A DNA stretch of 64,000 bases, from assembly GCA_021777755.1 (NCBI GenBank), contig JAJYDE010000014.1, positions 1-64,000 of the forward strand. Direction: 5' to 3'. A model generated the notes under the pieces. That model ran no database searches. It saw nothing but the letters and a program-made list of their open reading frames with translations, and had not been told where the DNA came from. Made by a program: the position numbers and the translations under genes. The stretch comes from Deltaproteobacteria bacterium (GTDB lineage: Bacteria; Desulfobacterota; Syntrophobacteria; Syntrophobacterales; Syntrophobacteraceae). The first letter of the stretch is position 1, and each line of letters opens with the position of its first letter. This document shows, one piece after another, positions 50,160-58,532 of the stretch.

Positions 50160-50592
50160 ATCCTTCCCCGCCGGTGTGTCAACCTTTGAAGAAAGCAACC
50201 AAATGAAACAGGAAGACGGCCAACCTCCCAGTTGCGGCGGCTGCCCATTTTCTTCACCGGAAGTTGCGCAAGTGACCCGATAGGCATTTCCCTTCCCTTT
50301 CGTCTCACCGGCCGCTTCTTCCATTAAGTATCGATGGTAAAAGCGGAAGGTAAGAGGCGTCTTTTATGCCCGTTTTGCCCAAAGTTGCAGGCGGGTCTAA
50401 AATCCCGAAGCTCTGGAATTGAATTTTTATTTTGCCTCCGGCCTCCCGTTTGCGGTCCTGTTCGGGTGAACGGGACCGGGCGCCTGTGCCTGCGAGTCTG
50501 GCGGGTCGCCTTGGCGCGTGGTTCACACTCCGATAGACGGATGTGGGGGCACAAAAGGGCGTCCTATTTTACTTTAGTTTTGGGGGAATGCC
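50160..50592. other. Long leader between the riboswitch terminator and the NRAMP gene
   Basis: About 430 bp without a long gene. It contains a 26-codon open frame at 50202-50282 (MKQEDGQPPSCGGCPFSS and on), and a good hairpin, CGGTCCTGTTC / GAACGGGACCG (50453-50478), without a T-tract. Neither can be assigned a role. Confidence 0.45.
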
Positions 50593-51903
50593 ATGTACGT
50601 GGTGAGCAAGAGCATTCACATGACGAACCGCTTCTGGAAGCAGTTCGTGGTTTTTCTGTCGGTCCTTGGGCCCGGCATCATCGTAATGGTTGCGGACAAT
50701 GATGCCGGAGGCATATCGACCTATGCGGTGACCGGTTCGCAGTTCGGATTTTCCCTGCTTTGGATGTTCATTATACTCTTACCCATGGCATATTACGTCC
50801 AGGAGATGACGGTGCGCCTGGGGGCGGTAACCAAACGGGGCCACGCGGAAGCCATTTTCGAAGGATTCGGCCCTTTCTGGGGCTGGTTTTCACTGGCCGA
50901 CCTCGCCCTGGTCAACTGGCTGACTCTAATCACCGAATACATCGGCATGATCGAAGCCATGAAGATGTTCGGCATTCCGGGCTGGCTGACCTTTATCGCG
51001 GTCACCCTCATTCTTTGCACGGTGATTCTCAGCGGCAGCTACTGGAATTTCGAAAAGCTCACGCTTTTCTTTTGCGCCTTCAACCTCGTATACATTCCGG
51101 CGGCCTTCTGGGGGATGAAGCTGTCCTATTCGCCGGGATGGGGAGAAGTGCTGAAGGGCTTCTATCATCCGCACTTCGCCTCGGGCCTGACCGGGGATCT
51201 CATTTTTATCATCATGGCCAATATAGGCACGACGATCGCGCCCTGGATGATATTTTTTCAGCAAAGCGCCGTTGTCGACAAGGGTTTGGACATCCACGAC
51301 ATCAAGTTCGGCCAGACCGAGACCTTGATTGGTTCGGCCGCCACCTGCATCGTGGCCGTCTTTATCATTATCACCACGGGGGCGGTTTTCTTCTTTCATC
51401 ATCCGCAGGTGATCATCGAGGACGCCAAGCAGACAGCCGAGGCGCTCGTGCCGCTGCTTCCCGCGGGCGAGGGCGCGCTTGCCAAAAAGCTTTTCGCAAT
51501 TGGCCTTTTCGACGCCGGTTTCCTGGGCGCCCTTTGCATCTCTTTGTCTTCATCCTGGGCGGTGGGTGAGGTTTTCGGATGGGCACACTCCCTCAATGCC
51601 AATGTAAAAGACGCCAAGTGGTTTCACGCCGTCTATTTTTTCATGCTCCTCACCGCGGGGGCCGTCGTATTGATCCCGGGCGCCCCTCTTGTGACCATCA
51701 CGATGTTCGTCCAGGTAGTGGCCGTTACACTTTTGCCGGCGGCCCTGGTTTTTTTGCTTCTGATTCTAAACGATCCCAACTTCATGGGGGAGCATGTCAA
51801 TACGCGGACGCAAAACATCATGAACTGGTCGATAGTGGCCGTGGTTGCGGTAATGTCCACACTGCTGGGTGTCCAGACGCTCTTTCCCGATCTTTTTAAA
51901 TAG
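50593..51903 (+). CDS. NRAMP-related transporter, probably for magnesium (NRMT-like)
   Basis: A 436-residue, 11-TM LeuT-fold SLC11/NRAMP relative. The metal-site helices differ from Mn2+/Fe2+ NRAMPs: the DPGN motif of TM1 is ADNDAGG, and the MPH of TM6 is replaced (NIGTTIAPWMIFFQ), losing the Met that selects transition metals. This is the pattern of the NRMT group of NRAMP-related Mg2+ transporters. The M-box riboswitch upstream and the MgtE-like partner downstream independently point to Mg2+. Conserved VQEMTVRLG and helix 2-3 parts support the family. Function inferred. Confidence 0.88.
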   Translation: MYVVSKSIHMTNRFWKQFVVFLSVLGPGIIVMVADNDAGGISTYAVTGSQFGFSLLWMFIILLPMAYYVQEMTVRLGAVTKRGHAEAIFEGFGPFWGWFSLADLALVNWLTLITEYIGMIEAMKMFGIPGWLTFIAVTLILCTVILSGSYWNFEKLTLFFCAFNLVYIPAAFWGMKLSYSPGWGEVLKGFYHPHFASGLTGDLIFIIMANIGTTIAPWMIFFQQSAVVDKGLDIHDIKFGQTETLIGSAATCIVAVFIIITTGAVFFFHHPQVIIEDAKQTAEALVPLLPAGEGALAKKLFAIGLFDAGFLGALCISLSSSWAVGEVFGWAHSLNANVKDAKWFHAVYFFMLLTAGAVVLIPGAPLVTITMFVQVVAVTLLPAALVFLLLILNDPNFMGEHVNTRTQNIMNWSIVAVVAVMSTLLGVQTLFPDLFK

Positions 51904-51920
51904 GTACGGAGGTCGCCGCC

Positions 51921-53216
51921 ATGTTCGCTTTGAGCAATCGTGCAATCAACAACGCTCCGCCTGCTGGAGGTGCGGGGAGCTATCGGGTGCTCCACTTCTC
52001 GGAGCTTCTTCGAAGAAAAGTTTGCGCGGGGAAAATCAAGGACCGGATCGGCAAGCTTACCGATCTGGTTTTTCTGCTGCAGGAACCCTATCCACGATCG
52101 GTGGGGTTATATATCGAGCACGGCTGGGGCAAGCCCACCGAATTCGTGCCGTGGGAAAATGTGATAAAAATTGAAGAAGATGCGATTTTTGTGGAAACTC
52201 CGGAAAGGGGGACCTACCCGCCCTTTGTTGACCAGGCCGGCTGGCTGCTGGTCGATCAGCATCTCATGGGGCGAACCATCCTCGATCTGGACGGCAGAAG
52301 ATGCGAGGTGGTAAACGACGTTCTTCTGGTCGACAGATTGGGAAGCCTTTTTATCGCCGACGTCGATATTTCCTTTAACGGTTTTCTTCGCCGAGCGGGT
52401 CTTGAAAAGCTGAGGTGGTCCAAAGACCGGCTGATTCCGTGGAAATACGTCCAGCCGCTTTCGGTCGAGGACGTGGTTGCAACCGACAAGGTATCGCTTT
52501 CCATCACTCGAAACCAGGTCATGGAGTTGCCGAGCGAAGACCTGGCCGATGTTTTGGAGGAGTTGCAGGGCGAGGAACAGCAGGCGCTTTTCGGGGTGCT
52601 CGATTCCGAAAAAGCCGCGGAAACTCTTGCCGAAGCCGAGCCAAGGGCGCAGAGGCAGTTGATAGAGGATCTTTCCGAGGAAAGGGCGCGAGAAATCTTC
52701 CAGGAGATGACCGTCCCGCAGCTCTCCGACCTTTTTTCCGTGCTGCCCTTCGACGATGTCCGCGAGCTTTTGGAATTGCTCGAAGCGCGGGTGGCCGAAA
52801 AAGTGCGCAGCATTCTGTCCGAAAGGGATGCCGAAGCCGACGACATAATGTCCCAGGATTACCTATCGGTTCAAAAAGAGGCGATGGTGGCCGAGGTGTT
52901 GGCGGAAATAAGGGGGGCGGACCACGAACGCAGAGCCATCTCCTATGTCTACGTCGTGGAGGCCGACAGCGGAACTTTGCAGGGCGTGGTGGATATCCGC
53001 GAACTGATCCTTGCTTCCGACCAGGCCGTGATGGGCGATCTGATGACTTCGCCCGTGGTCGCCGCCGAAAAGGACTCAAGTCGCGAGGATCTGGTTGAAA
53101 TGTTTGCCAAGTATCATTACCGGGTGCTTCCGGTTGTCGACGGAGAAGACCATGTCCTGGGGGTGATCAACTATAACGATGTCATGAAGGGCGTGGTACT
53201 GCGCGCAAAGCCCTGA
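51921..53216 (+). CDS. Soluble MgtE-N/CBS regulator with PRC-barrel-like N-terminus
   Basis: A 431-residue soluble protein. N-terminal ~60-170 is PRC-barrel-like (KLTDLVFLLQEPYPRSVG, GRTILDLDGRRCEVVNDVLLVD). Then the MgtE N domain of helical repeats (LPSEDLADVLEELQGEEQQALF), and a CBS pair (ADDIMSQDYLSVQKEAMVAEVL, GDLMTSPVVAAEKDS, RVLPVVDGEDHVLGVIN). In MgtE these domains sense Mg2+ and gate the channel, but the MgtE TM channel domain is missing here: the protein ends right after the CBS pair. It starts 17 nt after the transporter with GGAGGTCG, so the pair probably works as sensor and transporter. Confidence 0.88.
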   Translation: MFALSNRAINNAPPAGGAGSYRVLHFSELLRRKVCAGKIKDRIGKLTDLVFLLQEPYPRSVGLYIEHGWGKPTEFVPWENVIKIEEDAIFVETPERGTYPPFVDQAGWLLVDQHLMGRTILDLDGRRCEVVNDVLLVDRLGSLFIADVDISFNGFLRRAGLEKLRWSKDRLIPWKYVQPLSVEDVVATDKVSLSITRNQVMELPSEDLADVLEELQGEEQQALFGVLDSEKAAETLAEAEPRAQRQLIEDLSEERAREIFQEMTVPQLSDLFSVLPFDDVRELLELLEARVAEKVRSILSERDAEADDIMSQDYLSVQKEAMVAEVLAEIRGADHERRAISYVYVVEADSGTLQGVVDIRELILASDQAVMGDLMTSPVVAAEKDSSREDLVEMFAKYHYRVLPVVDGEDHVLGVINYNDVMKGVVLRAKP

Positions 53217-53230
53217 ATGAGGAGGTCGAA

Positions 53231-53344
53231 ATGCCGCGGGTAAAGGTGACGAAAGCCGTTAAGGTGGCTCTCTACTTTTTGAGATTTTATCTCATCTTGT
53301 TGGTCATACTGGTCCTTGTGAGATTTATCAAGGGGATGCATTGA
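53231..53344 (+). CDS. 37-residue single-span membrane peptide
   Basis: Too short for the ORF track. Starts 14 nt after the MgtE-like stop, with a perfect AGGAGG site. Basic N-terminus (MPRVKVTKAVKVAL), then one hydrophobic segment (YLILLVILVLV) and a short basic end (RFIKGMH). Its position resembles MgtR, MgtS and KdpF, small membrane proteins that tune cation transporters. No homologue recognised. Confidence 0.65.
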   Translation: MPRVKVTKAVKVALYFLRFYLILLVILVLVRFIKGMH

Positions 53345-53396
53345 TTCGATGAAAATGGATTCGGATCTCTGGGTTCCCAACGCCCTTTTGAAGTAG

Positions 53397-53739
53397 GGGC
53401 TCGAAACCATGCGGGCTTGGGGATTTACCTGCAAGACGATTATGGTCTGGTTCAAGATCAGAAAAGATGGAGGTCCCGACGCTCGAGGAGTCGGCTTTTA
53501 TTATCGGAACGTAACGGAGCTGGTTTTGTTCGGAGTCCGGCGGGGGGGACTGAGGACTTCGCAGCCGGAAGCGGGAGCATTCCCGCAAGCCCGACGAGCT
53601 TTACGGATTAATCGAAAAATGCAGTCCCGGCCCGTATCTGGAAATGTTTGCAAGGCAGGTGCGGTGCGGATGGCGGCAATGGGGCAATGAAGCGCAAGGG
53701 AGCAACTGTCCGGTTCATGGAAGCTATCGCGGAGAATGA
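53397..53739 (+). pseudogene. Frameshifted remnant of an MT-A70-type adenine methyltransferase
   Basis: The frame from 53397 reads AWGFTCKTIMVWFKIRKDGG and GVGFYYRNVTELVLFGVRRG, then a shift of frame leads into REHSRKPDELYGLIEKCSPG, YLEMFARQVRCGWRQWGNEA and a stop at 53737. These match the C-terminal half of MT-A70/N6-adenine methyltransferases. The catalytic DPPW half is missing, so the gene is broken. Its place beside the cation operon suggests a phage or mobile origin. Confidence 0.78.
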
Positions 53740-53757
53740 CCGCAAAGCCGACTTCTT

Positions 53758-54585
53758 TTAAGACGAGAATTCCATGGTTAAATCGATGGCCCTTGCCGAA
53801 TGGGTAAGCGCGCCGCAACTGACGAAATCCACCCCGGTTGCGGCTATTGCCCCGACGGTGTCGAGGGTGACGCCGCCGGAGGCTTCCAGAAGGACTCGCC
53901 CCCCGGTCACAGCCACGGCTTCTTTCAGCATGGCGAGCGAAAAGTTGTCGAGCAGTACAATGTCGGCCCCCGCGGTTATGGCCTCACGCAGTTGTTCGAT
54001 GCTTTCGACCTCGACTTCGATCCGAAGGGTGTGGGGCGCGTGTTGGCGCGCGCGTCGCACGGAGGGGGCCACGCCGCCCGCGGCCGCTATATGGTTGTCC
54101 TTTATGAGAATGCCGTCGGAGAGGCCGAACCGGTGGTTTTTCCCCCCTCCATGCCGCACGGCTTCCTTTTCCAGGCTTCGCCACAAGGGGGTGGTTTTGC
54201 GCGTATCGAGCAACCGGCAGGGAGCCTCGCCGATCGTCTCCACCATTTTGCGCGTAAGGGTGGCGATTCCGCTAAGCCTTTGCACCAAATTAAGGGCGGT
54301 TCGCTCGCCGCCAAGAAGCGCTGCGACCTTGCCTTCCATTTTGAACACGGTAGTGCCGGGCTCTATGAGTGTTCCATCGCAAAAGAGAGACTCGATCTTG
54401 ATTTCGGGGTCGAGCAGTTCGAAGACTCTTTGGAAGGGGCCGGAGCCGGAAAGCACGAAGGGTTCGCGCCCGAAAACGACCGCGCCGCCCTTGAGCTCGG
54501 CGGCAATGGTTGCAAAAGTTGTAATGTCCCCGCTGCCCAGGTCTTCGGCCAGGGCCATGCGAAGCAGTTGGTCGGTATCAACCAC
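53758..54585 (-). CDS. nadC: Nicotinate-nucleotide pyrophosphorylase
   Basis: A 275-residue quinolinate phosphoribosyltransferase of NAD synthesis. It has GDITTFATI, the ERTALNLVQRLSGIATLT active-site region, DTRKTTPLWRSLEKEAV, HRFGLSDGILIKDNH, IEVEVESIEQL and the phosphate loop LEASGGVTLD. Start is GTG at 54585. Downstream of valS, after the heptad repeats. Confidence 0.95.
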   Translation of the reverse strand: MVDTDQLLRMALAEDLGSGDITTFATIAAELKGGAVVFGREPFVLSGSGPFQRVFELLDPEIKIESLFCDGTLIEPGTTVFKMEGKVAALLGGERTALNLVQRLSGIATLTRKMVETIGEAPCRLLDTRKTTPLWRSLEKEAVRHGGGKNHRFGLSDGILIKDNHIAAAGGVAPSVRRARQHAPHTLRIEVEVESIEQLREAITAGADIVLLDNFSLAMLKEAVAVTGGRVLLEASGGVTLDTVGAIAATGVDFVSCGALTHSARAIDLTMEFSS

Positions 54586-54643
54586 TGTCGTTTACCATCC
54601 TTCATATTGAACAGGCCCAACCCCACCCGCCACCCGCTCTTCA

Positions 54644-54760
54644 GCTCCCCGCTCCCCGCTACCCGCTCCCCGCTACCCGCTACCCGCTACCCGCTACTTG
54701 CTACTTGCTACTCGCTACTCGCTACTCGCTCCCCGCTCCCCGCTCCCCGCTCCCCGCTAC
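54644..54760. repeat. Sixteen tandem 7-bp repeats at the end of valS
   Basis: Sixteen consecutive heptads of form GCT(A/C)C(C/T)(C/T) run from 54644 to 54755, with a partial 17th. On the valS strand the repeats begin in the stop codon TAG (54757-54759). They lie between valS and nadC and could vary by slipped-strand replication. Confidence 0.95.
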
Positions 54761-57417
54761 AGTTCTTTCATGACTTCAAGCCTGCGGTTCAACTTCTCGA
54801 TCTTTTCGCCAAGCCGGCCGTTTTTTTCCCGCTCCTTTTCGATCACCTCGGCAGGGGCCTTCCGGAGAAAATCATCGTTGGAGAGTTTCCTGCTGGTCAT
54901 GGAGAATTCTTTTTCCAGCTTGGCAAGTTCTTTGCGGAGCCGGTTGGATTCGCTTTCGAAATCGAGGATGTCCTTTAGGATGACGAAAACTTCCATGTTG
55001 GCGACAACGGTTCCAGCGGCCTGTTTGGGTTTGGGGGTTTCGCCCGCCCTGGAGACCGTGAGGCGGGAGAGCCTGGCAAGATCGCATACGGTGCGCCGCT
55101 CGCGTTCCAGGAGTTCGAGTTGGGAATCCTGGTCGCTGATGCACACGACCTCCACCTTGAGGGCCGGAGGCACGTTCATTTCGCCGCGAATATTTCGGAT
55201 CGCGACGATGGCGGCCATAACGGTTTGCATCTGCTCTTCGGCTTGCGGGTCGAGCAGTGCGTCGTTTGGCGTAGGGAAGGATTCCTGCATGATACTGGCG
55301 CCGGCGGTAAAGGGCTTCATCCTTTGCCAGATCTCTTCGGTAATGAAGGGCATGACGGGATGGAGGAGTACCAGGACATTACGCATGACAAAGGCGGCAA
55401 CCGATCTTGCGAGGCGGCTGGCTTCCGGGTCCTCGCCGTACAAATCCGGCTTTACGATTTCGAGGTACCAGTCGCAGTATTCGTGCCAGAGGAATTGGTA
55501 GAGAAGCTGGGCGTATTGATTAAAATGGTAATTATCAAGGGATTCGGACGTTTGGGCGGCAACCACTTGAAGGCGGCTCAAAATCCAGCGGTGGGCAAGG
55601 CCGCTCACCTTTTCAGGCGCCTCGGCGGGTCCTTCGAAGCCTTCAAGATTCATGAGAAGCAGTCTTGCCGCGTTCCAAATCTTGTTTACGAAGTGCTTGT
55701 AGCCCTCTATGCGCTCCTCGGAGAGTTTGATGTCGCGTCCCTGGGCGGCAAAAGCGCTCAGGGCGAACCTCAGGGCATCGGTGCCGTATTTTTCCATCAT
55801 GAGAAGCGGGTCTATGACATTGCCCTTGGACTTGCTCATTTTCTGGCCTTCGGCGTCACGCACCAGGGCATGCACATAGACTTCCCGGAAGGGAACATCT
55901 CCCATGAACCGCAGTCCCATCATCATCATCCGGGCAACCCAAAAAAAGAGGATGTCGAAGGCGGTCACCAGTGTGGAAGTCGGATAGAATTTATCCAGTT
56001 TCGCTGTTTCTTCGGGCCAGCCAAGGGTTGAAAAGGGCCACAGGCTCGAACTGAACCAGGTGTCGAGAACGTCGGGGTCCTGTTCGAGTGAGGTGCCGGA
56101 GCATTTGGAACACTTGTCGGGGGCCTGGGTGGAGACGATGACTTCGCCGCATTGCCCGCAGTACCAAGCCGGGATGCGATGTCCCCACCATATCTGGCGG
56201 CTGACGCACCAGTCCTCCAAATTTTCCATCCAGTTGAAGTAATCTTTTTCCCATTTGGCGGGAACGATTTTGGTCTTGCCCTGCTTTACCGCTTCGATGG
56301 CTGTCTGTGCCAGGGGTTTTACGGCAACGAACCACTGCAGGGAGAGCGAGGGCTCCACAATGTTCATGCACCGGTAGCAGTGCCCGACGCGATGGGTGTG
56401 CGGCTCGGTTTTGACAAGCCAGCCGCCCTTTTCAAGGTCATTTAGAATCTGCTTGCGGCATGCGAACCTGTCCAGCCCCGCGTAGGAGCCGGCCTGTTCG
56501 GTCATGGCGCCGCGCTCATCGATGACCTGGATCACCTCCAGGTTGTGGCGCGAGTGGAGATCGAAATCGTTGAAATCGTGGGCGGGTGTGACCTTGAGCG
56601 CCCCGGTGCCGAATTCGCGATCCACATAAGGGTCTGCTATGACGGGAATGAGTCGGCCGACTATGGGAAGTACGACCTTCTCTCCGGCGAAGCCCTTGTA
56701 GCGGTTATCCTTGGGATTGACGGCCACCGCCGTATCGCCGAGCAGGGTTTCGGGCCTGGTGGTGGCTACGATCAGCGAGCCTTTCCGGTTGGCCAGCGGA
56801 TAGCGTATATGGTAGAGAGCCCCGTTGAGTTCTTCGTTTTCCACCTCGATATTGGCCAGCGCCGTCATGCACCGGGGGCACCAGTTGATCATCCGTTTGC
56901 CCCGGTAGAGCAAACCCGAGTTGTAGAGCGACACGAAAACCTGGCGTACGGCGGAAGAGAGGCCCTCGTCCATGGTGAACCGCTCGCGGGACCAGTCGCA
57001 GGAGGCCCCGAGCCGCTTCAACTGATTGATGATGATTCCGCCATATTTTGCCCGCCATTCCCATACGCGCTCCTGAAAGGCCTCCCGGCCAATCTGGTGC
57101 CTGGTAAGACCGTCGAGGGCCAACTGCCGCTCGACCACATTTTGGGTGGCGATGCCGGCGTGGTCGGTCCCAGGGACCCAGAGCACCTCGAAGCCTTTGA
57201 GCCTTTTATACCGGCACAGTATGTCCTGGAGGGTATCGTTCAAGGCATGCCCGATATGGAGCTGGCCCGTCACGTTGGGGGGCGGAATAACCATGGAAAA
57301 AGGCGGTTTCGAACTGGTCTGGTCGGCGCGGAAAAACCCATTTTCCTCCCAAAAGCTATACCAATGCGATTCGACCTCGGCAAACTCGTATCCCTTAGCC
57401 AGAGCGCCTTCGCTCAT
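54757..57417 (-). CDS. valS: Valine-tRNA ligase
   Basis: An 886-residue class I aminoacyl-tRNA synthetase. HIGH motif as GQLHIGHALND near residue 50, editing (CP1) domain with TTRPETLLGDTAV and a GALKVTPAHD site, zinc Cys in WYCGQCGEV, KMSKSKGN near 530, and a C-terminal coiled coil (ELAKLEKEFSMTSRKL). Start is ATG 57417, 20 nt after the previous stop; the track's extra 16 codons overlap that gene. The last codons are followed by the heptad repeats. Confidence 0.96.
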   Translation of the reverse strand: MSEGALAKGYEFAEVESHWYSFWEENGFFRADQTSSKPPFSMVIPPPNVTGQLHIGHALNDTLQDILCRYKRLKGFEVLWVPGTDHAGIATQNVVERQLALDGLTRHQIGREAFQERVWEWRAKYGGIIINQLKRLGASCDWSRERFTMDEGLSSAVRQVFVSLYNSGLLYRGKRMINWCPRCMTALANIEVENEELNGALYHIRYPLANRKGSLIVATTRPETLLGDTAVAVNPKDNRYKGFAGEKVVLPIVGRLIPVIADPYVDREFGTGALKVTPAHDFNDFDLHSRHNLEVIQVIDERGAMTEQAGSYAGLDRFACRKQILNDLEKGGWLVKTEPHTHRVGHCYRCMNIVEPSLSLQWFVAVKPLAQTAIEAVKQGKTKIVPAKWEKDYFNWMENLEDWCVSRQIWWGHRIPAWYCGQCGEVIVSTQAPDKCSKCSGTSLEQDPDVLDTWFSSSLWPFSTLGWPEETAKLDKFYPTSTLVTAFDILFFWVARMMMMGLRFMGDVPFREVYVHALVRDAEGQKMSKSKGNVIDPLLMMEKYGTDALRFALSAFAAQGRDIKLSEERIEGYKHFVNKIWNAARLLLMNLEGFEGPAEAPEKVSGLAHRWILSRLQVVAAQTSESLDNYHFNQYAQLLYQFLWHEYCDWYLEIVKPDLYGEDPEASRLARSVAAFVMRNVLVLLHPVMPFITEEIWQRMKPFTAGASIMQESFPTPNDALLDPQAEEQMQTVMAAIVAIRNIRGEMNVPPALKVEVVCISDQDSQLELLERERRTVCDLARLSRLTVSRAGETPKPKQAAGTVVANMEVFVILKDILDFESESNRLRKELAKLEKEFSMTSRKLSNDDFLRKAPAEVIEKEREKNGRLGEKIEKLNRRLEVMKEL

Positions 57418-57436
57418 AAAAATCAATTCCTCTTTC

Positions 57437-58180
57437 TTACGGAAGCTCTTCTTTGAGCTTTGCAATTTCCTCGTCGATTATCGATCTGACGAGGCCGGGC
57501 AGCTTTGATTCCACGAGGGTCCGGATATATTCCTGCAGGCCGGACTCGATGCGCCCGACGAGTTCTTCGGCAACCGCCGAAATGTCAGAAGCAGAGGGGC
57601 CGGGGACTTTGCCCGGATCGGAGGCTTGCGCCAGGACCGTCGGCTCACTTGAGCCGGCAGCGAAAATATCTTCGGGCCAGTCATCCTCGGCGATTTTTTG
57701 GGCCGCCCCGGCTCCGGGTCTTAAACCGGCCTTTTTTGCCCCGCGCGCATCGGACGGGATGGGCTGGTTCAGTAAATCGTCGAGGATGGATTCTTCATCT
57801 TCCTCATCGAAAATCCCCGGTCGCGCTTTTGCCTCGGCCGGCTTTGCCTTGGGCGCCGGCGGGGTTGGATCGAAAAGGTTTTGTTGCTCATCGGTATCAG
57901 CCGTGAGGGATTCCAACAGGTCCAATTCTTCCGCCTCGGGGGGGCTTTCGCTTACCAAAAAACCCTTGCGCGCGGCTCTTGTCGGTTTGGATTCGAGTTC
58001 CTCGTCGACATCGAAAATTTCGACGCCCAGATCCAGGTCCTCTTCTTCGTTTATGGGCCTGTCAGGCATCTCGATAATGTCCTCCAGGTCGATTATGTCA
58101 TCGTCGTCGAGGTCAATATCAAGACTGCGCATGGGATCAGATTTATCCTCATAAGGACTTTTCTGTTGGTTTTTTTTCAT
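57437..58180 (-). CDS. Acidic protein with PopZ-like C-terminus
   Basis: A 247-residue, mostly disordered-looking protein: very acidic N-terminal two thirds (DIDLDDDDIIDLEDIIEM, repeats of EEE/DDD), Pro/Ala linkers, and a C-terminal helical part (EELVGRIESGLQEYIRTLVE, then SKLPGLVRSIIDEEIAKL) resembling the oligomerising tail of PopZ. PopZ forms polar hubs. No clear homologue named; the match is from the tail only. Located just before valS on the same strand. Confidence 0.7.
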   Translation of the reverse strand: MKKNQQKSPYEDKSDPMRSLDIDLDDDDIIDLEDIIEMPDRPINEEEDLDLGVEIFDVDEELESKPTRAARKGFLVSESPPEAEELDLLESLTADTDEQQNLFDPTPPAPKAKPAEAKARPGIFDEEDEESILDDLLNQPIPSDARGAKKAGLRPGAGAAQKIAEDDWPEDIFAAGSSEPTVLAQASDPGKVPGPSASDISAVAEELVGRIESGLQEYIRTLVESKLPGLVRSIIDEEIAKLKEELP

Positions 58181-58532
58181 CGGCGCCTCTCAACCGGGCA
58201 TTGGATCCCGTTGGAAAAAAAAGAAATACATCCGCTCCGACAGCAAGGGAACCGATACCACGCATGAAATTGTCCTGTCAAGGTTTAGCTGGGATTCGGA
58301 CAACCAGCGGGACGGACAATGGCGGTTTGAATTGTCCACTTTTTTTGACCTTTAGGAAAGAGGAATTCGGCGTGCCAGGGAACTCCGAGTCCTCCGAAAA
58401 CCTTGAAGCCCGCCGGCTGGCGCTGGAAACGACTTCCATAAAGAGATGCCTTGGCGGACTTCCTTGGAAATAGTGTTTGCAAAAGGCGCAAATTGTGCTC
58501 TGATTAAATTTTTTCGCAACCCGGAGTCGAAA
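58181..58532. other. Divergent intergenic region
   Basis: Upstream of the acidic protein and the histidine kinase. I see no gene. It has a short match to the GCATGAAATTGTC of the relic elements, too short to call another copy. Confidence 0.4.

Noticed and set aside
50453-50478. Hairpin upstream of the transporter as a second terminator
   Set aside because: No T-tract follows; kept only as a structure of unknown role.
58260-58273. Possible third copy of the relic element
   Set aside because: Only 13 bases match; likely chance.
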